A stretch of DNA of 64,000 nucleotides from Bremia lactucae (taxonomy: Eukaryota > Oomycota > Peronosporomycetes > Peronosporales > Peronosporaceae). The stretch lies in the NCBI RefSeq assembly GCF_004359215.1, contig NC_090624.1, positions 1,687,329 through 1,751,328 of the forward strand, written 5' to 3'. The translations under genes were made by a program, and so were the position numbers. The notes beneath the pieces were generated by a model. The model saw only the letters and a list, made by a program, of their open reading frames with translations, was not told the DNA's origin and did no database searches. Positions 19,450-30,300 of this stretch are shown in pieces; the stretch's first letter is position 1, and each line of letters starts with the position of its first letter.

Positions 19450-22400
19450 ATGGCGTCCCAGCGTAACTCGTCGCGCCGCTTTCGTACCTCACGGGTCGAA
19501 CACGAGCTGAATTTGTGTACAAATGTCGCGCCGCCGCCACACGAGACCACGTCGAGTTGTCATGCCCTGAACGCGAACGCAAGCGATTACAATACGCTCG
19601 GTAGTCCTGCGCTGTTGCAATCCCCACGACGATCAAAGCAGCTTCTCGACGAAGACGAGCTTGTGGACCACAAGACACAGTATACCAACAGTGTTGCATC
19701 TGGCCGCGAAAGTAGCCATGACAATGGGTTACGCCATGTATACATCAATGACCCGCCTCAGAATGCGGTCTTTGACAAGTGTTCCAACACGGTCGTAACT
19801 TCCAAGTACAATGTGGCGACTTTCGTACCCAAATTTTTAAAAGAAAGTTTCTCAAAAGTTGCCAACTTTTTCTTTCTCATGGTTTGTATCCTCCAGAGTA
19901 TCCCAAGCATCAGTAACACCTATGGGTACCCCACGAACGCTCCTGTCTTGTTCTTTGTCATCTCTATTGACGCTGTGTTTGCCATTATGGAAGATTTACG
20001 ACGTCATCAATCCGATCACGAAGCCAATGCTGCCACGTGCCACGTCATTCGTCATGGCAACTTATTAGACACAAAATGGGCGGATGTGAAAGTCGGGGAG
20101 TTTGTGCAAATTCGAAATCGTGAAGTCATTCCCGCCGATGTGCTCGTACTTGCTGTGGCCGAACCACAAAATGAACCTCCAAGTGGCATTTGTTACGTCG
20201 AAACCAAGAGTTTAGACGGTGAAACCAACTTGAAACTTCGTCAAGCCGTGGCAACAACCATGACAAGTATTTCATGTCCCCAAGACCTCGTACATCTCCA
20301 TGGCGTTGTCACGTGTGAACATCCCAATCCGTATATTAATAAATTTGCCGGTAATGTTGCAATTGCCACAATGCCCCATGCACCAGTTGACTTGGTGCCC
20401 GTATCCGTAAAAAACATCTTGTTACGCGGGTGTACCCTTCGGAATAGTGACTATGTCTATGGACTCGTACTTAATACAGGAGTGGATACGAAAATCATGC
20501 AAAGTGCGAGTGCCGCACCTTCAAAATGGAGCGATTTAATGCTTCAAATTAATCGCATGATTCTTGTGCTCTGTCTTGGCCTATTTGTGGCGTGTGCCAT
20601 GGCTGCAACGTGTTACATTACGTGGCAATACGATATTATTGAGAATGCATGGTACCTTCCACTCACGGAGACCGAACGCTCTCGTCCTCGCGTGCTTTCA
20701 TTTCTTCAAATGATGTTTTATTACTTTCTCTTGTTGTATCAAGTGATTCCCATTTCGTTATATGTCTCCATGACAAGTGTCAAGTTTTTACAATCACGTT
20801 TTATGTCATGGGACCTTGCAATGTATTATTCTGAAACCAATACCCCCGCGATTGTCCGGACAATGGAATTAAATGAAGAATTGGGACAAATTGCGTACGT
20901 TTTTAGTGATAAAACTGGCACGTTAACGTGTAATGTCATGGAATTTCGAAAATGTTCAATAGATGGGGTCTCGTATGGCTCCGGAATGACGGAAATTGGA
21001 CGTGCAGCCCTTGTACGAGCTGGTAAAGACGTGCCAATGGAACCAACACTTGCGTACGATCAAACCCCCATGCCATTTGTGAATTTTGTCGATCCGACCT
21101 TTTTTGAAGCCATGCATAACAGTACAGACCATGCTTTGAACATTTATGCGTTCTTTGAACACTTGGCCGTCTGTCATACAGTGATTCCAGAACACCTCGA
21201 GTCAGGAGAAGTCCGTTTCTCGGCGTCTTCCCCCGATGAACAAGCTTTGGTCGCTGGGGCAGCATTTGTCGGATTTCAATTTGTTAGTCGTAGTGTTGGT
21301 GCTGCCACGGTAAATGTATTAGGTACACGCAAGACATATCAAGTGCTGGATGTGTTGGAGTTTACCAGTACGCGTAAACGTATGTCCGTTGTGGTTCGAA
21401 AACCCAATGGAATCTTGTGTTTGTTTACGAAAGGTGCGGATATGATGATTTATCCGCGTTTACAAAAGAATGCAGCCATGGAAAAGATTGCAAACGTGAC
21501 ACGAGAGCACATGGAAAGGTATGCCGATGAAGGATTACGGACATTAACATTAGCCATGAAAATATTGGATGAAACATGGTTTCAAGCATGGAAAATCCGG
21601 TTTGATGCAGCCCAAGGGAATGTAAAGGAATTGGAGTTACGCAAAGAAGGCCACGGGAATGTCATTGATACGTTAATGGAAGAAATGGAAACGGATTTAA
21701 TCTTACTTGGCGCGACGGCAATTGAAGATAAATTACAAGACGGTGTGCCACAATGTTTAGCGAATTTAACACGTGCGGGAATTAAAGTATGGATGCTCAC
21801 GGGTGATAAGGAAGAGACGGCTATTAACATTTCGTATGCGTGTTCATTATTAAATAATTCGATTGAACAAGTGATTGTAAATGCCACAATTTGTCCGACA
21901 GAAGCATCGATTGTAAGTATCTTGACCACAGCTACGAAGGCATTTCATTCGAAGGATGGCAATGAACAAGTGTCGTTAATTATTGATGGAGAAGCACTTG
22001 AGATGGCATTACGACCACGTATGGCACCGTATTTGTTGGCATTTGTACAAGTTTGTCGTGCGGTGATTTGTAATCGGGTCTCACCTGCACAGAAAGCCGA
22101 GATGGTGACATTAATTCGTACGAATCTCCCAAAGGTTCGAACATTGGCTATTGGGGACGGTGCCAATGATGTGGCAATGATTCAAGCGGCACACGTAGGA
22201 GTGGGAATTTCAGGACAAGAAGGAATGCAAGCCGTGAATTCCAGTGACTATGCCATTGCTCAATTTCGATTCTTGGAACGATTACTTCTTGTTCATGGTC
22301 GTTGGAATTATCTTCGAATTTCGAAATTGGTCTTGTATATGTTTTACAAGAATATTACATTAGTTTTGGCTCAATATTGGTATGGGTACCTCTCCGGGGC

Positions 22401-23478
22401 ATCGGGATCAAAAATGTATTGGGAAATTGGTGTCCAATTGTATAATATTGCCTTCACGGGTCTTCCCATTGTTGTTGTGGGGGTTTTGGATAAAGATTTG
22501 CCAGCACCCTTTAGTTTAGAATATCCGGATTTATATCGTCGTGGACCGGATCGATTTTTTTTTAATTTCTATACGTTTGGACGTTGGATTGCCGCTGCGG
22601 TGTATGAATCGTTGATTATTTTTGTTGTCATGTCGTATGGCTTCAATGCATCCGAGAACGCTCCGGGGAGTGAATCACGCGTTGAGTTTGGTATGGTGGC
22701 ATTCTCGTTGACAGTTTTGATTGTGAATCTTAAAATTTGGATGATTGCCGATCAATGGACGTGCTTGTCGTTTTCTCTCTGGTTTGCAAGTGTGGCCGCA
22801 TGGTTTCTTTTGGCCACGATTGGGACGGAAGTACCCTTTTTTGCATCGTTTAAAATTGGGTATGATGAATTTGGGGCCTTTGTACCCACGGCAACGACAG
22901 GGGGGTACGTATTGATTATGCTCATGGGATGTGCATTAGCACTTGGACGTCACATTGCGTATAATTTGTTTCAACGGACATTTTATCCGGATTTAGCCCA
23001 ATTATTGCAAGAATTGATTGGTGGAAAATCCACGTATCAACGTCGTTTAACACTCCATGACGTGGAAGCAGAGAGTTTAAGTATGTCATTAGATGATGTG
23101 GAAACTACGAGTTATTTGAGTGAATTTGGCCACTCGGATGCGGCGATTCGCAAAGCTCAACACTTGCAAACATTTGATGCCAAAGCGTCGGATCCGCTTG
23201 TTAAAACAAGTGCAACATTAAAGATTGGACTGGATAGTTACGCTGGAACTAGTGTAACCTCCGAAGGGCAAGTGGCGCGATGTAGTACGAGCGGGCGCAC
23301 GGGTTACGCATTTAGTTGCGATGAAGAAACGACATTGGCCGAGTCGTATATGGCGTCGAATTCATTGTCACGTGCTGATGCCATTTCAACGGCGATGCGC
23401 CTTTCGTCGTCGAGTTTGAGTGGTCGGAAGGTCGTGGTGCGACAAGCTTCGTCGGACAGCGCACGGTTACGTTCTTGA
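19450..23478 (+). CDS. P4-type ATPase, phospholipid flippase
   Basis: Intron-less, 1342 residues from ATG at 19450; the open frame reaches 19426 only through a TTG. P4 signatures: N-terminal YINDPP and SKYNVATFVPKFLKE, DGETNLKLRQ in the actuator domain (Asp256), PISLYVSM in TM4, phosphorylation loop DKTGTLTCNVMEF with Asp487, KGAD in the nucleotide-binding domain, MLTGDKEETAINI, and GDGANDVAMIQAA near 902. Ten membrane segments expected; the C-terminal 150 residues are Ser-rich and cytosolic. Role: ATP-driven transfer of aminophospholipids to the cytosolic leaflet, usually with a CDC50 partner. Substrate not determinable here. Confidence 0.93.
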   Translation: MASQRNSSRRFRTSRVEHELNLCTNVAPPPHETTSSCHALNANASDYNTLGSPALLQSPRRSKQLLDEDELVDHKTQYTNSVASGRESSHDNGLRHVYINDPPQNAVFDKCSNTVVTSKYNVATFVPKFLKESFSKVANFFFLMVCILQSIPSISNTYGYPTNAPVLFFVISIDAVFAIMEDLRRHQSDHEANAATCHVIRHGNLLDTKWADVKVGEFVQIRNREVIPADVLVLAVAEPQNEPPSGICYVETKSLDGETNLKLRQAVATTMTSISCPQDLVHLHGVVTCEHPNPYINKFAGNVAIATMPHAPVDLVPVSVKNILLRGCTLRNSDYVYGLVLNTGVDTKIMQSASAAPSKWSDLMLQINRMILVLCLGLFVACAMAATCYITWQYDIIENAWYLPLTETERSRPRVLSFLQMMFYYFLLLYQVIPISLYVSMTSVKFLQSRFMSWDLAMYYSETNTPAIVRTMELNEELGQIAYVFSDKTGTLTCNVMEFRKCSIDGVSYGSGMTEIGRAALVRAGKDVPMEPTLAYDQTPMPFVNFVDPTFFEAMHNSTDHALNIYAFFEHLAVCHTVIPEHLESGEVRFSASSPDEQALVAGAAFVGFQFVSRSVGAATVNVLGTRKTYQVLDVLEFTSTRKRMSVVVRKPNGILCLFTKGADMMIYPRLQKNAAMEKIANVTREHMERYADEGLRTLTLAMKILDETWFQAWKIRFDAAQGNVKELELRKEGHGNVIDTLMEEMETDLILLGATAIEDKLQDGVPQCLANLTRAGIKVWMLTGDKEETAINISYACSLLNNSIEQVIVNATICPTEASIVSILTTATKAFHSKDGNEQVSLIIDGEALEMALRPRMAPYLLAFVQVCRAVICNRVSPAQKAEMVTLIRTNLPKVRTLAIGDGANDVAMIQAAHVGVGISGQEGMQAVNSSDYAIAQFRFLERLLLVHGRWNYLRISKLVLYMFYKNITLVLAQYWYGYLSGASGSKMYWEIGVQLYNIAFTGLPIVVVGVLDKDLPAPFSLEYPDLYRRGPDRFFFNFYTFGRWIAAAVYESLIIFVVMSYGFNASENAPGSESRVEFGMVAFSLTVLIVNLKIWMIADQWTCLSFSLWFASVAAWFLLATIGTEVPFFASFKIGYDEFGAFVPTATTGGYVLIMLMGCALALGRHIAYNLFQRTFYPDLAQLLQELIGGKSTYQRRLTLHDVEAESLSMSLDDVETTSYLSEFGHSDAAIRKAQHLQTFDAKASDPLVKTSATLKIGLDSYAGTSVTSEGQVARCSTSGRTGYAFSCDEETTLAESYMASNSLSRADAISTAMRLSSSSLSGRKVVVRQASSDSARLRS

Positions 23479-23770
23479 GGATATGGTGGGGAGTTACGTA
23501 GTAATTCGTGGGCTTTTGATTTTTTAACGAATTACAAGGCGATTTGTTGTGAGTTCAGAAGGTTTTGTATTGGTACTTTAAGAGAAGTAGAATGGGTAGT
23601 ATTAATTTTCACAGGTACCGAGCTGGCTTTCACCTCTTTATGCAGAAAAAAATGCGTTTGACACGTCAACATAAGCTTGAAATATATTATTCATATGGTT
23701 TCTAATTCTGGAATAAAAATATATTTATTGAAATGGTACAATCATAAAAGCAAATAAAAAAAGTTTTAGA

Positions 23771-24694
23771 ATGAGCGCGTGGGAACAATGGGGTGGCAAG
23801 AAGCCCACGGGCGGAGGCCTATTGGGTGCACAAGAAGCGTTTCAAAGTCTTCTTCGCTCGGTTCCACTCTCTGCAGCATCCAATGCGAGCACAAACGGCA
23901 AAGGAAGCACTGCAAGTGCCACATTACAGCAAATTTGGGACTCGGCGCGCGACCTAACTAAACATGCCGTGACAACGCCAAGAAATATAGAAACGGATGT
24001 AGCGATTGACAATTTAGAAACTGGACAATCGGAAAACGTTGTACACGATGGATCGTTTGCCACATGGCTTCTTGGGGGAAGGCATGCGAATAGCAAGAGC
24101 GGACTGGTCTTAACTATGAGCTGGTGAGTTTGGCCGTCAAATAAAATGAAGTTGCAAAATTAATGTTTTTTTTTTAATAGGGCGACGAGATTTAAATATT
24201 TTGTAGGAATGGCTATGCTAGGGATGCTATTTTTTGCCATGGCGTCGATTTTCCTACCCCTGGTACCAAAGCGTTTTTGGACAAGAGGGTTTGGGTTTTT
24301 AAGTTGACAAATTGCTGTTGTAGATCATGATACGACCATCTAAATTTGCGCTGAGCTTTACACTTGGCAGTGTTTGCTGTATGAGTGCATTAGCGATGCT
24401 TAAGGGCCCGGCAGCATACATGAAAGGGATCATGCAGCCGGATCGACTGCTATTGACGAGCGCATACATTGTGACTCTAGGTGAGAGAAGAAAGATGAAA
24501 ATAAGGGAATTGGGATTCACCTTGTTGCTTGCGTGATAGGATGCACGCTATATAGCTGTCTTATTCTGGGAAATTATATGCTTGTGGTGCTTAGCTCCGT
24601 GATGCAGCTTCTTACATTGGGATTGGTTGCATTCTCAGCCTTTCCTGGCGGTCAGTCCAGCTTGAAAGGTGACAGCAAGTTGTTTTGGATGTAA
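23771..24694 (+). CDS. SFT2: SFT2-family Golgi vesicle transport protein, four exons
   Basis: Exons 23771-24123, 24181-24262, 24324-24480 and 24540-24694; introns of 57, 61 and 59 bp with GT-AG ends. The join gives 248 residues in frame. The N-terminal 110 residues are soluble and Ser/Gly-rich. Then MSW/ATRFKYFVG starts the first membrane helix, FLPL/IMIRPSKFALSFTLGS joins helices 1 and 2, and VTLG/CTLYSCLILG joins helices 3 and 4. The RxSKFALxFTLGS and GP...P.R...T..Y segments are the SFT2 signature. Known role in yeast: endosome-to-Golgi transport and fusion. No single ORF shows it because every exon is short. Confidence 0.88.
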
Positions 24695-25158
24695 TAAAGT
24701 GGAGTTTAACTTGGTAAGATGGTGGAATTTAGCATTTGGCGCGCTATTTATGCGATCGGCACGTGGGATCTTGCAATCTCTCGCGCGTCTTTTTCGGTAA
24801 TTATTGCGGTTGGGGGGAATTGCATTTTTGAAAAACAATTGATGAAACCCTAATACTGGACCCTGATTCTATTTTTAACACTGTTCTCTACACCTTATGT
24901 ATTATCACAGTTTTTTTAAAAGAAAAAAGAAAAAAAATTGCTCGATTTGTAAAAGCACATTTGAATAGACTTTTTCGGCGGAGAATGTTTTCGAGTAGCA
25001 TATCAAACACCGAGATCCCAGATGTTAATTAATTTTCTTACACTTTCAAGCAATTGCGTAATTTGTGCTGTATTAAGTATATTGCATCCCACCTTACAGC
25101 TCGAAATCGTAACTCTTTCCCGCGAAAAGAGGATACGTTCCCCCTGATTACATTTGCT
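24695..25158. other. Intergenic between convergent genes
   Basis: 3' flanks of SFT2 (+) and the small gene at 25159 (-). AT-rich with A-runs near 24920; no gene or RNA seen. Confidence 0.5.
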
Positions 25159-25540
25159 TCAATGGCAATACGTCATCTTGTATAAACAATAACTATCCTC
25201 GTTGCATCGAGTGTAACCGTGCTTGCACCAGTAAATACGAGTCATTTCCTCGGCTCTTCCAAGTCGGTCCAAGCCTCCATCAACATCCCATAAGCTTCCC
25301 TCAAGCAAAATTACCTACATAAGAAGAGAAAACGCACCAATTGATCGCCTTGTATCTTCGTCACGTCTCGCTTAGGCACGTGGTTGTCCATGTACTCAAT
25401 GCCAAGCCCTAGTGCCACACACAACAAACCGTACCCCACGCTATACCCATCCTATCAATCCATGCGCAATTGCCATTACGAAGAAAGTACAAACTCACGG
25501 ACCTTTGCCTTGTCGAAAGGTGGTGAAACCCTTTAAACAT
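25159..25540 (-). CDS. Small three-exon gene, single-membrane-helix protein
   Basis: Minus-strand exons 25503-25540, 25365-25440 and 25159-25314 with GT-AG introns of 62 and 50 bp. The 270 coding bases give 89 residues with frame kept across both joins. Start MFKGFHHLSTRQ, then a hydrophobic segment (about 14-30, VGYGLLCVALGLGIEYM), then a soluble tail with LWDVDGGLDRLGR and a Cys-containing WCKHGYTRC. Small size, basic N-terminus and one helix suggest an accessory subunit of a mitochondrial inner-membrane complex; the WDV...R pattern after the helix faintly recalls complex I NDUFA1. Function not established. Divergent from the bZIP at 25779, with 238 bases between starts. Confidence 0.6.
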
Positions 25541-25778
25541 CGTTTATTTTGTTTAATATGCAAGTCGTCAATAGTATTGTGTAAACCTTTGTTTTGATTG
25601 GTGCATTTTGTGCCCTCGACGCTTATCCGGCACCTGTATACTCGCCATTTCGCCGATCGTCTCTGCGGAGTCAGCATCTGGGTCTCATGCCTTTAGACGT
25701 CTAATCCAAACGTGCTTTCATGTAGCCAACCCCCATCGCGATTGGAGTCACGCATTTGCCTTTTTGCCGACACTAATT

Positions 25779-27143
25779 ATGAATGAGGAAACTAAACCAG
25801 TGCCGTCGGACATTGATGTCATGTGGCTCCTCGAAAAGGACCCTTTTTTCGAAAATGGTCCATCCGAAAGACGCTCGGCGCTCGAGTTGCGTCGTGAAAA
25901 GAATCGCGAGTCCATGCGTCGATCGCGCCAGCGTCAGCGTGACCGTGTGCAAGTGCTTTTCCACGCAGTGCAACAGCTTGAAGAGCAGTACAAATGCCTT
26001 CGACGGGAACTCGACGTGAAGCCACAAGTGTGCTATTCGACCACTTGTCGAAAGTATACGGACGTGGTACAACTTATTAACCAATTAGGTGCCGAGAAAT
26101 TGTACCTCAAGGCTTCACTTCAAGCCAAAGTGTCGTGGCAACATCAATTAAGTCGCGTGCTTGAGACCAAGACAGCGCTTGATTTAAGCGCGACGTCGTG
26201 GACAAAGGAGTGGTCATTCCTTCATCGATTTCACGTTGCAACAACGCACGAAGTAAAGGCGGTGTTTCGATTTCGTGACGTCACGTTAAACGACGTGAAC
26301 GACTTGATCATGAAACACACGAGACTAATCCAGCGCGTTCAACACGAGTTGCTGGCGAGTGACGAATGGCGTTCTCAAACGGATCCTAGCAATCGTAGCA
26401 ACGACGTTCGAACAGACATTCACGATGGTCTCGACGAGGTTTTTGGGTGGGCTTTGCGTCGACGTCTTTGCGGAAGTGTGATGGAATTTGTATTTACCAA
26501 ACGATTTCCGACCCTAGCGGTGGCGAAAGTCATGCAAAAAGCGTGGGAGAATGAAATGAATTGGCAAGGAGCACAAGTTGTTAAGTACGACGTCCAACGT
26601 CTGGTTATGCTACAGAAGATTAATTCTCATGCGTACGTCCTTGGTCGGGACGTCCAGAGTCCGGATAAAGCACCCGTGTTTCGAACATCACTCTTGCGGT
26701 ATCGTATGGCAACAAGTGGCCACTTTGATTCGTTGCGAGGGGTGGCCAATGACAAACATTCTTCGCATTTTTATGCCACTGGTGTCGTGATTGGCACACA
26801 GAGTGTGGCACCAATTGAAACGACGGGACACAAGATGGTGTGGGACACTCGGGAGTCGTCCGCTTGCGTTGTGTGGCCCGAGCTAGCGCATTCGATTGAA
26901 ATGCTTCAGATCGTGGATGCTCGGACGGGGGAAAACCAGTATGTCCACGTGCGGTGGGGAGGCCAAACCAATTACGGCTCGGCATTTGATGCCCGTCGCA
27001 ATGCCGCGGATATGGTCACGACGCTTTTGCGGTGGGAATTGGCCACGATTGCTCCTGCGATTGAATTGATGCCGACCGGAAAGGCTCCAGTCGTCGACGC
27101 AAGTTTAAGTGTTGACGACTGCTTCATGGCCACAAAAGACTAG
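25779..27143 (+). CDS. bZIP transcription factor with large START-like C-terminal region
   Basis: Protein of 454 residues from ATG at 25779; the longer open frame begins at a TTG in the upstream region. bZIP near residues 35-80: LRREKNRESMRRSRQRQR, keeping the N-x7-R core, then a short leucine zipper with QQLEEQYKCLRREL. Residues 140-445 form one conserved block shared with the gene at 28747-30300 (VMEFVFTKRFPTL, LQKINSHAYVLGRDV, IGTQSV, LLRWELATIAPAIEL). This bZIP plus START/M96-like tail arrangement is common in oomycetes. Likely a nuclear DNA-binding regulator; ligand and target unknown. Confidence 0.82.
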   Translation: MNEETKPVPSDIDVMWLLEKDPFFENGPSERRSALELRREKNRESMRRSRQRQRDRVQVLFHAVQQLEEQYKCLRRELDVKPQVCYSTTCRKYTDVVQLINQLGAEKLYLKASLQAKVSWQHQLSRVLETKTALDLSATSWTKEWSFLHRFHVATTHEVKAVFRFRDVTLNDVNDLIMKHTRLIQRVQHELLASDEWRSQTDPSNRSNDVRTDIHDGLDEVFGWALRRRLCGSVMEFVFTKRFPTLAVAKVMQKAWENEMNWQGAQVVKYDVQRLVMLQKINSHAYVLGRDVQSPDKAPVFRTSLLRYRMATSGHFDSLRGVANDKHSSHFYATGVVIGTQSVAPIETTGHKMVWDTRESSACVVWPELAHSIEMLQIVDARTGENQYVHVRWGGQTNYGSAFDARRNAADMVTTLLRWELATIAPAIELMPTGKAPVVDASLSVDDCFMATKD

Positions 27144-27276
27144 AGTTTGGAAAAAAAGGGTCCTTTTTCGGCAAATCTGGAAACGCATATTTCTCTTTGT
27201 GTCCTTCTTTACTTTAAACAACTGTTTTTTAATGTGATATAAAGTCTAACAGAATATGAGCAAATTTATCTAAATG

Positions 27277-28600
27277 TCATCTTGGCCTATAAAACCCTAA
27301 AATTCCAGCCAAAGGGATCCCCACCACGTAATACGCCACACCATTCACCGTCGCAGCCACTTTTTGCTGCCCAGCACCACGAAAAATAGGTGCCCACATG
27401 GGCAATACAGTGGGAGCGTAGGAAGCCCCTTTTTCAGTATTTACAAACAGATACGGAATGTCTTTCCGGAGCACATACAGCACCGTCGCAAACGTCACGG
27501 AAACCCCAAACATAAGCACTAACGAGACCGTGGTTGCCAATTTTGCCTGTTGCGGTGCATTCACCACGAAAATCATAAATAAGAGGGTATCAATATTCAA
27601 AAGAATCGCGTGCGCACTTATTGCAATTACGGCATGTTGCAACACCCCAGCCAGGAGCGTGAAGTAGCTCAAAAGCCCACCACTCTGTCATCATCATGAG
27701 GAATGATGGTATGCCTAGATGTAAAAAGATACCTATTTGCGCCGTGGCCTCTTTTTAGTGCCAGCCTCGCCACCACTGAAAGAGGTAGTGGAGCTACGAG
27801 TGAAAGTACGGGATTAGTAGCAGTGGCAACACGACATTGCCCAGTGCTCGTGCCAACGCAATGCCGTGGAATCCCATACGTGAGATAATAGCCGCATAAA
27901 ATGTTGACGACATTGCTAAAATTATGGCAATGACGACATGTGGCTTCACTATATTCTGCGCTTGCAACACTTTGCGCACTAATTCGTAGAGAAACCCAAA
28001 GGGGACGCCGAGCAGCATCCACCGTGAAAAGCTCTGGGCAAATTGTGCAACTTTTGCGTCTTGCCCCATGGCAAGCAAAAACGTCTCGGCGTACCAATTA
28101 AAAAGGTAAATTGGGCCAAGACATACACTGATGATTTGCACGCCAACTTGAAAATAAAGGACAATTTTGGCAAATCGCTTGGCCCCATATGCTTGAGAGC
28201 AAAGCGTATCGAGCACCGATGTGAGCCACGCTGTAATATTCATAAACTGCGGCAACATTTGTCTAGTAAAAAAGAAATGTGCACGAAAAAGTCATGCAAC
28301 CTACCATTGTAGAAAGTGTGGCTGCGTCCACATACTGTTGTGTATGTGGTGACTCAATGTGACCTGCAAATATAATACACGTAAAACCAGGTAGAAATTC
28401 TCGTGTCGACGTTAAAACCTTTGTCAAAAGCTCGGTGAGCCTTAAAATGAAGCTACCCAAACTTTGATGAAGTCGACGTGAAACAATTGTCGAAAACGAT
28501 TGATTAATTAGAACTTTGTCAAAATAATTTCGAGATCTAAAAGTCAGGGAATGTGAAAAAGAAAAGAAAAGTAGTGACCAACGAAATATAGGCAACCCAT
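27277..28600 (-). pseudogene. MATE transporter pseudogene
   Basis: Minus-strand pieces in order: EFLPGFTCIIFAGHIESP and DAATLSTM (28263-28420), SVLDTLCSQAYGAKRFAKI to GNVVLPLLLIPYF (27794-28258), then HAVIAISAHAILLNIDTLLF to GIPLAGILGFY (27277-27672). These align in order with the intact transporter at 59748-61331 (EYLPGLVCIVLVGHLESP, SALDTLCSQAYGAG, VVAVSAHAVLMNV). The N-terminus is missing, frameshifts lie near 27700-27790, there are internal deletions, and the last 45 residues are gone. A short intron near 28261-28310 is possible. Not expected to yield a working 12-helix carrier. Confidence 0.85.
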
Positions 28601-28746
28601 GTAAACTTAAAATGGAAGCTCTCTTTCATAAGATAACTAGGGGGTTAAATTTATGTTGCCCGCTTCTGCAAAACGTGACCGCTTGGTTACATTGTGATTA
28701 CGTCATACACGACCTAGCAAACCTTCAAAGTCGTTATAGAAACGCA

Positions 28747-30300
28747 TTAGAGGGACACGAGATTTAACGCCGGTGCAATTGTGAGCATTTCCCACCGTAG
28801 GAGACCCTGCAAGGTATCCCCGGCATTTCGGTGCGCGTGTTCCTCTCCACGATAATCCGTTCGACCAGTCCAGCGCAATTGCTGGTACTCTTCGCCAGTG
28901 GCTAAATTCACAACATTGAGAAATTCAATCGATAGGGACAAATGCGCCCATTGTAACCTGTCATTTGTCTCCCTCTGGGCACTGTCCACACTTTGTGTGC
29001 CCAGCACGTAACCTGTTACTTCTAGTCGAATGGCTTTTGAGTCGGTATCGAAAGAAATGGGTACACTGGGCGCCGTCGTGTCAACATAAGTAAGGACGTT
29101 TTCTGTCGATGACGTATACATTCGTTTGGTTTCATTTAGAAAGCGAACAAAGACAGAGCGAAAGGTCGAAATATCAGTTGTTGGAGACGTGACGTCACGT
29201 CCTAAAACGTAAGCATTTGCATTAATTCGTTGCAACACCTCCAGACGACAAGTTTCCCCCTTGACTTTTTGAAATTGATCGAGTCGCATGTCATTTGCCC
29301 ATGTCTTTTGCATTAATGGGACCACACGAAGTCCAGTGAACGTCTTAGTAAACACGCACTCCATGACGCTCTTTTCGACCTTTTGAAGAATGTCCCACCC
29401 AAATAGTTGCCTTCGTTTGATACGCCACCCTTCTTTGTCCACATTTGGAAAAAACAATTTGTGTTGCACACGACTAAGTGTTTGTTTATTTTCTAAAATG
29501 ACGCGAGTCAAGTCTAACTCGGTCAAGGGGCGGAAACCAAACGTTTGCGCAGCCTCGTACTGATCTAATTGATGCAAATGAAGAGCTTCGATGCCACTTA
29601 ATGCCGGCTGTTGCGGTTGCAAAGACCACTGTGGCGTGTCGGTCGTTAGACAGCTGTCGAGAATTCGAAACAAGTGCAACTTCCAAGTTGCCTGTTGCTG
29701 GATTTCGGCCTTTAAATACAAATTTTCGGCCCCTAGTCTTTTAACAAGTTCCAGTGCTTGTGCATAATTCGTTGCCGTACGACAATTCGACAACGTTTGA
29801 CAAGCCACGTCGTCGGTACACGCTGTTGCACGTAAGCACAGATGCGCGTATTGCTTCTCGAGACTGGCAACTGTTTTCTTCATTGCGTGCAACTCTTCTT
29901 GTTGCCGATGCCTTGCTTTTCGCATGCATTCACGATTTTTTTGCCGTCTCAGTTGGATTGCACCCGTATTTGGCAACTGAGTGCGATCGGAAATCTCTTC
30001 AAAGGCAACACGGGTCCATTTTGAGGCCGTTGTGGTTAGTCGTTTTATGTGACTTTTTCGTAAATGATCCGTTGCTACCAGTTGCGAACCCGTTTTTGAA
30101 GAATATAAACGCGGATCTTTGCCGCAAATTTGGCAATTGCGGTCGACGGAATGATGCGCATTTAGCACCACGTTCGGGCTCTCAAAAAGACTGCTTTCGC
30201 TTCTTACGCTTACCACTGACTCGTTCTGCTGGTTTAAATTGTCTCTAAAGACGTCCTCGTCGCTTGCGTTTGCCCCCAAGTGCCAATCTTTATCAATCAT
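28747..30300 (-). CDS. bZIP transcription factor with C2H2-like finger
   Basis: Protein of 517 residues from ATG at 30300; the frame opens at a TTG one codon after a stop (30361-30363). Paralogue of 25779-27143. bZIP near residues 113-160: LRRQKNRECMRKARHRQQ, with Asn kept and Cys in place of the usual first Ala of the core. The tail block matches the paralogue (VMECVFTKTFTGL, LQRINANAYVLGRDV, LGTQSV, LLRWEMLTIAPAL). Residues 56-84 hold CQIC with His79 and His84, a C2H2-like finger absent from the paralogue. The two genes converge on the MATE pseudogene, suggesting a local inverted duplication. Nuclear regulator; target unknown. Confidence 0.8.
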   Translation of the reverse strand: MIDKDWHLGANASDEDVFRDNLNQQNESVVSVRSESSLFESPNVVLNAHHSVDRNCQICGKDPRLYSSKTGSQLVATDHLRKSHIKRLTTTASKWTRVAFEEISDRTQLPNTGAIQLRRQKNRECMRKARHRQQEELHAMKKTVASLEKQYAHLCLRATACTDDVACQTLSNCRTATNYAQALELVKRLGAENLYLKAEIQQQATWKLHLFRILDSCLTTDTPQWSLQPQQPALSGIEALHLHQLDQYEAAQTFGFRPLTELDLTRVILENKQTLSRVQHKLFFPNVDKEGWRIKRRQLFGWDILQKVEKSVMECVFTKTFTGLRVVPLMQKTWANDMRLDQFQKVKGETCRLEVLQRINANAYVLGRDVTSPTTDISTFRSVFVRFLNETKRMYTSSTENVLTYVDTTAPSVPISFDTDSKAIRLEVTGYVLGTQSVDSAQRETNDRLQWAHLSLSIEFLNVVNLATGEEYQQLRWTGRTDYRGEEHAHRNAGDTLQGLLRWEMLTIAPALNLVSL

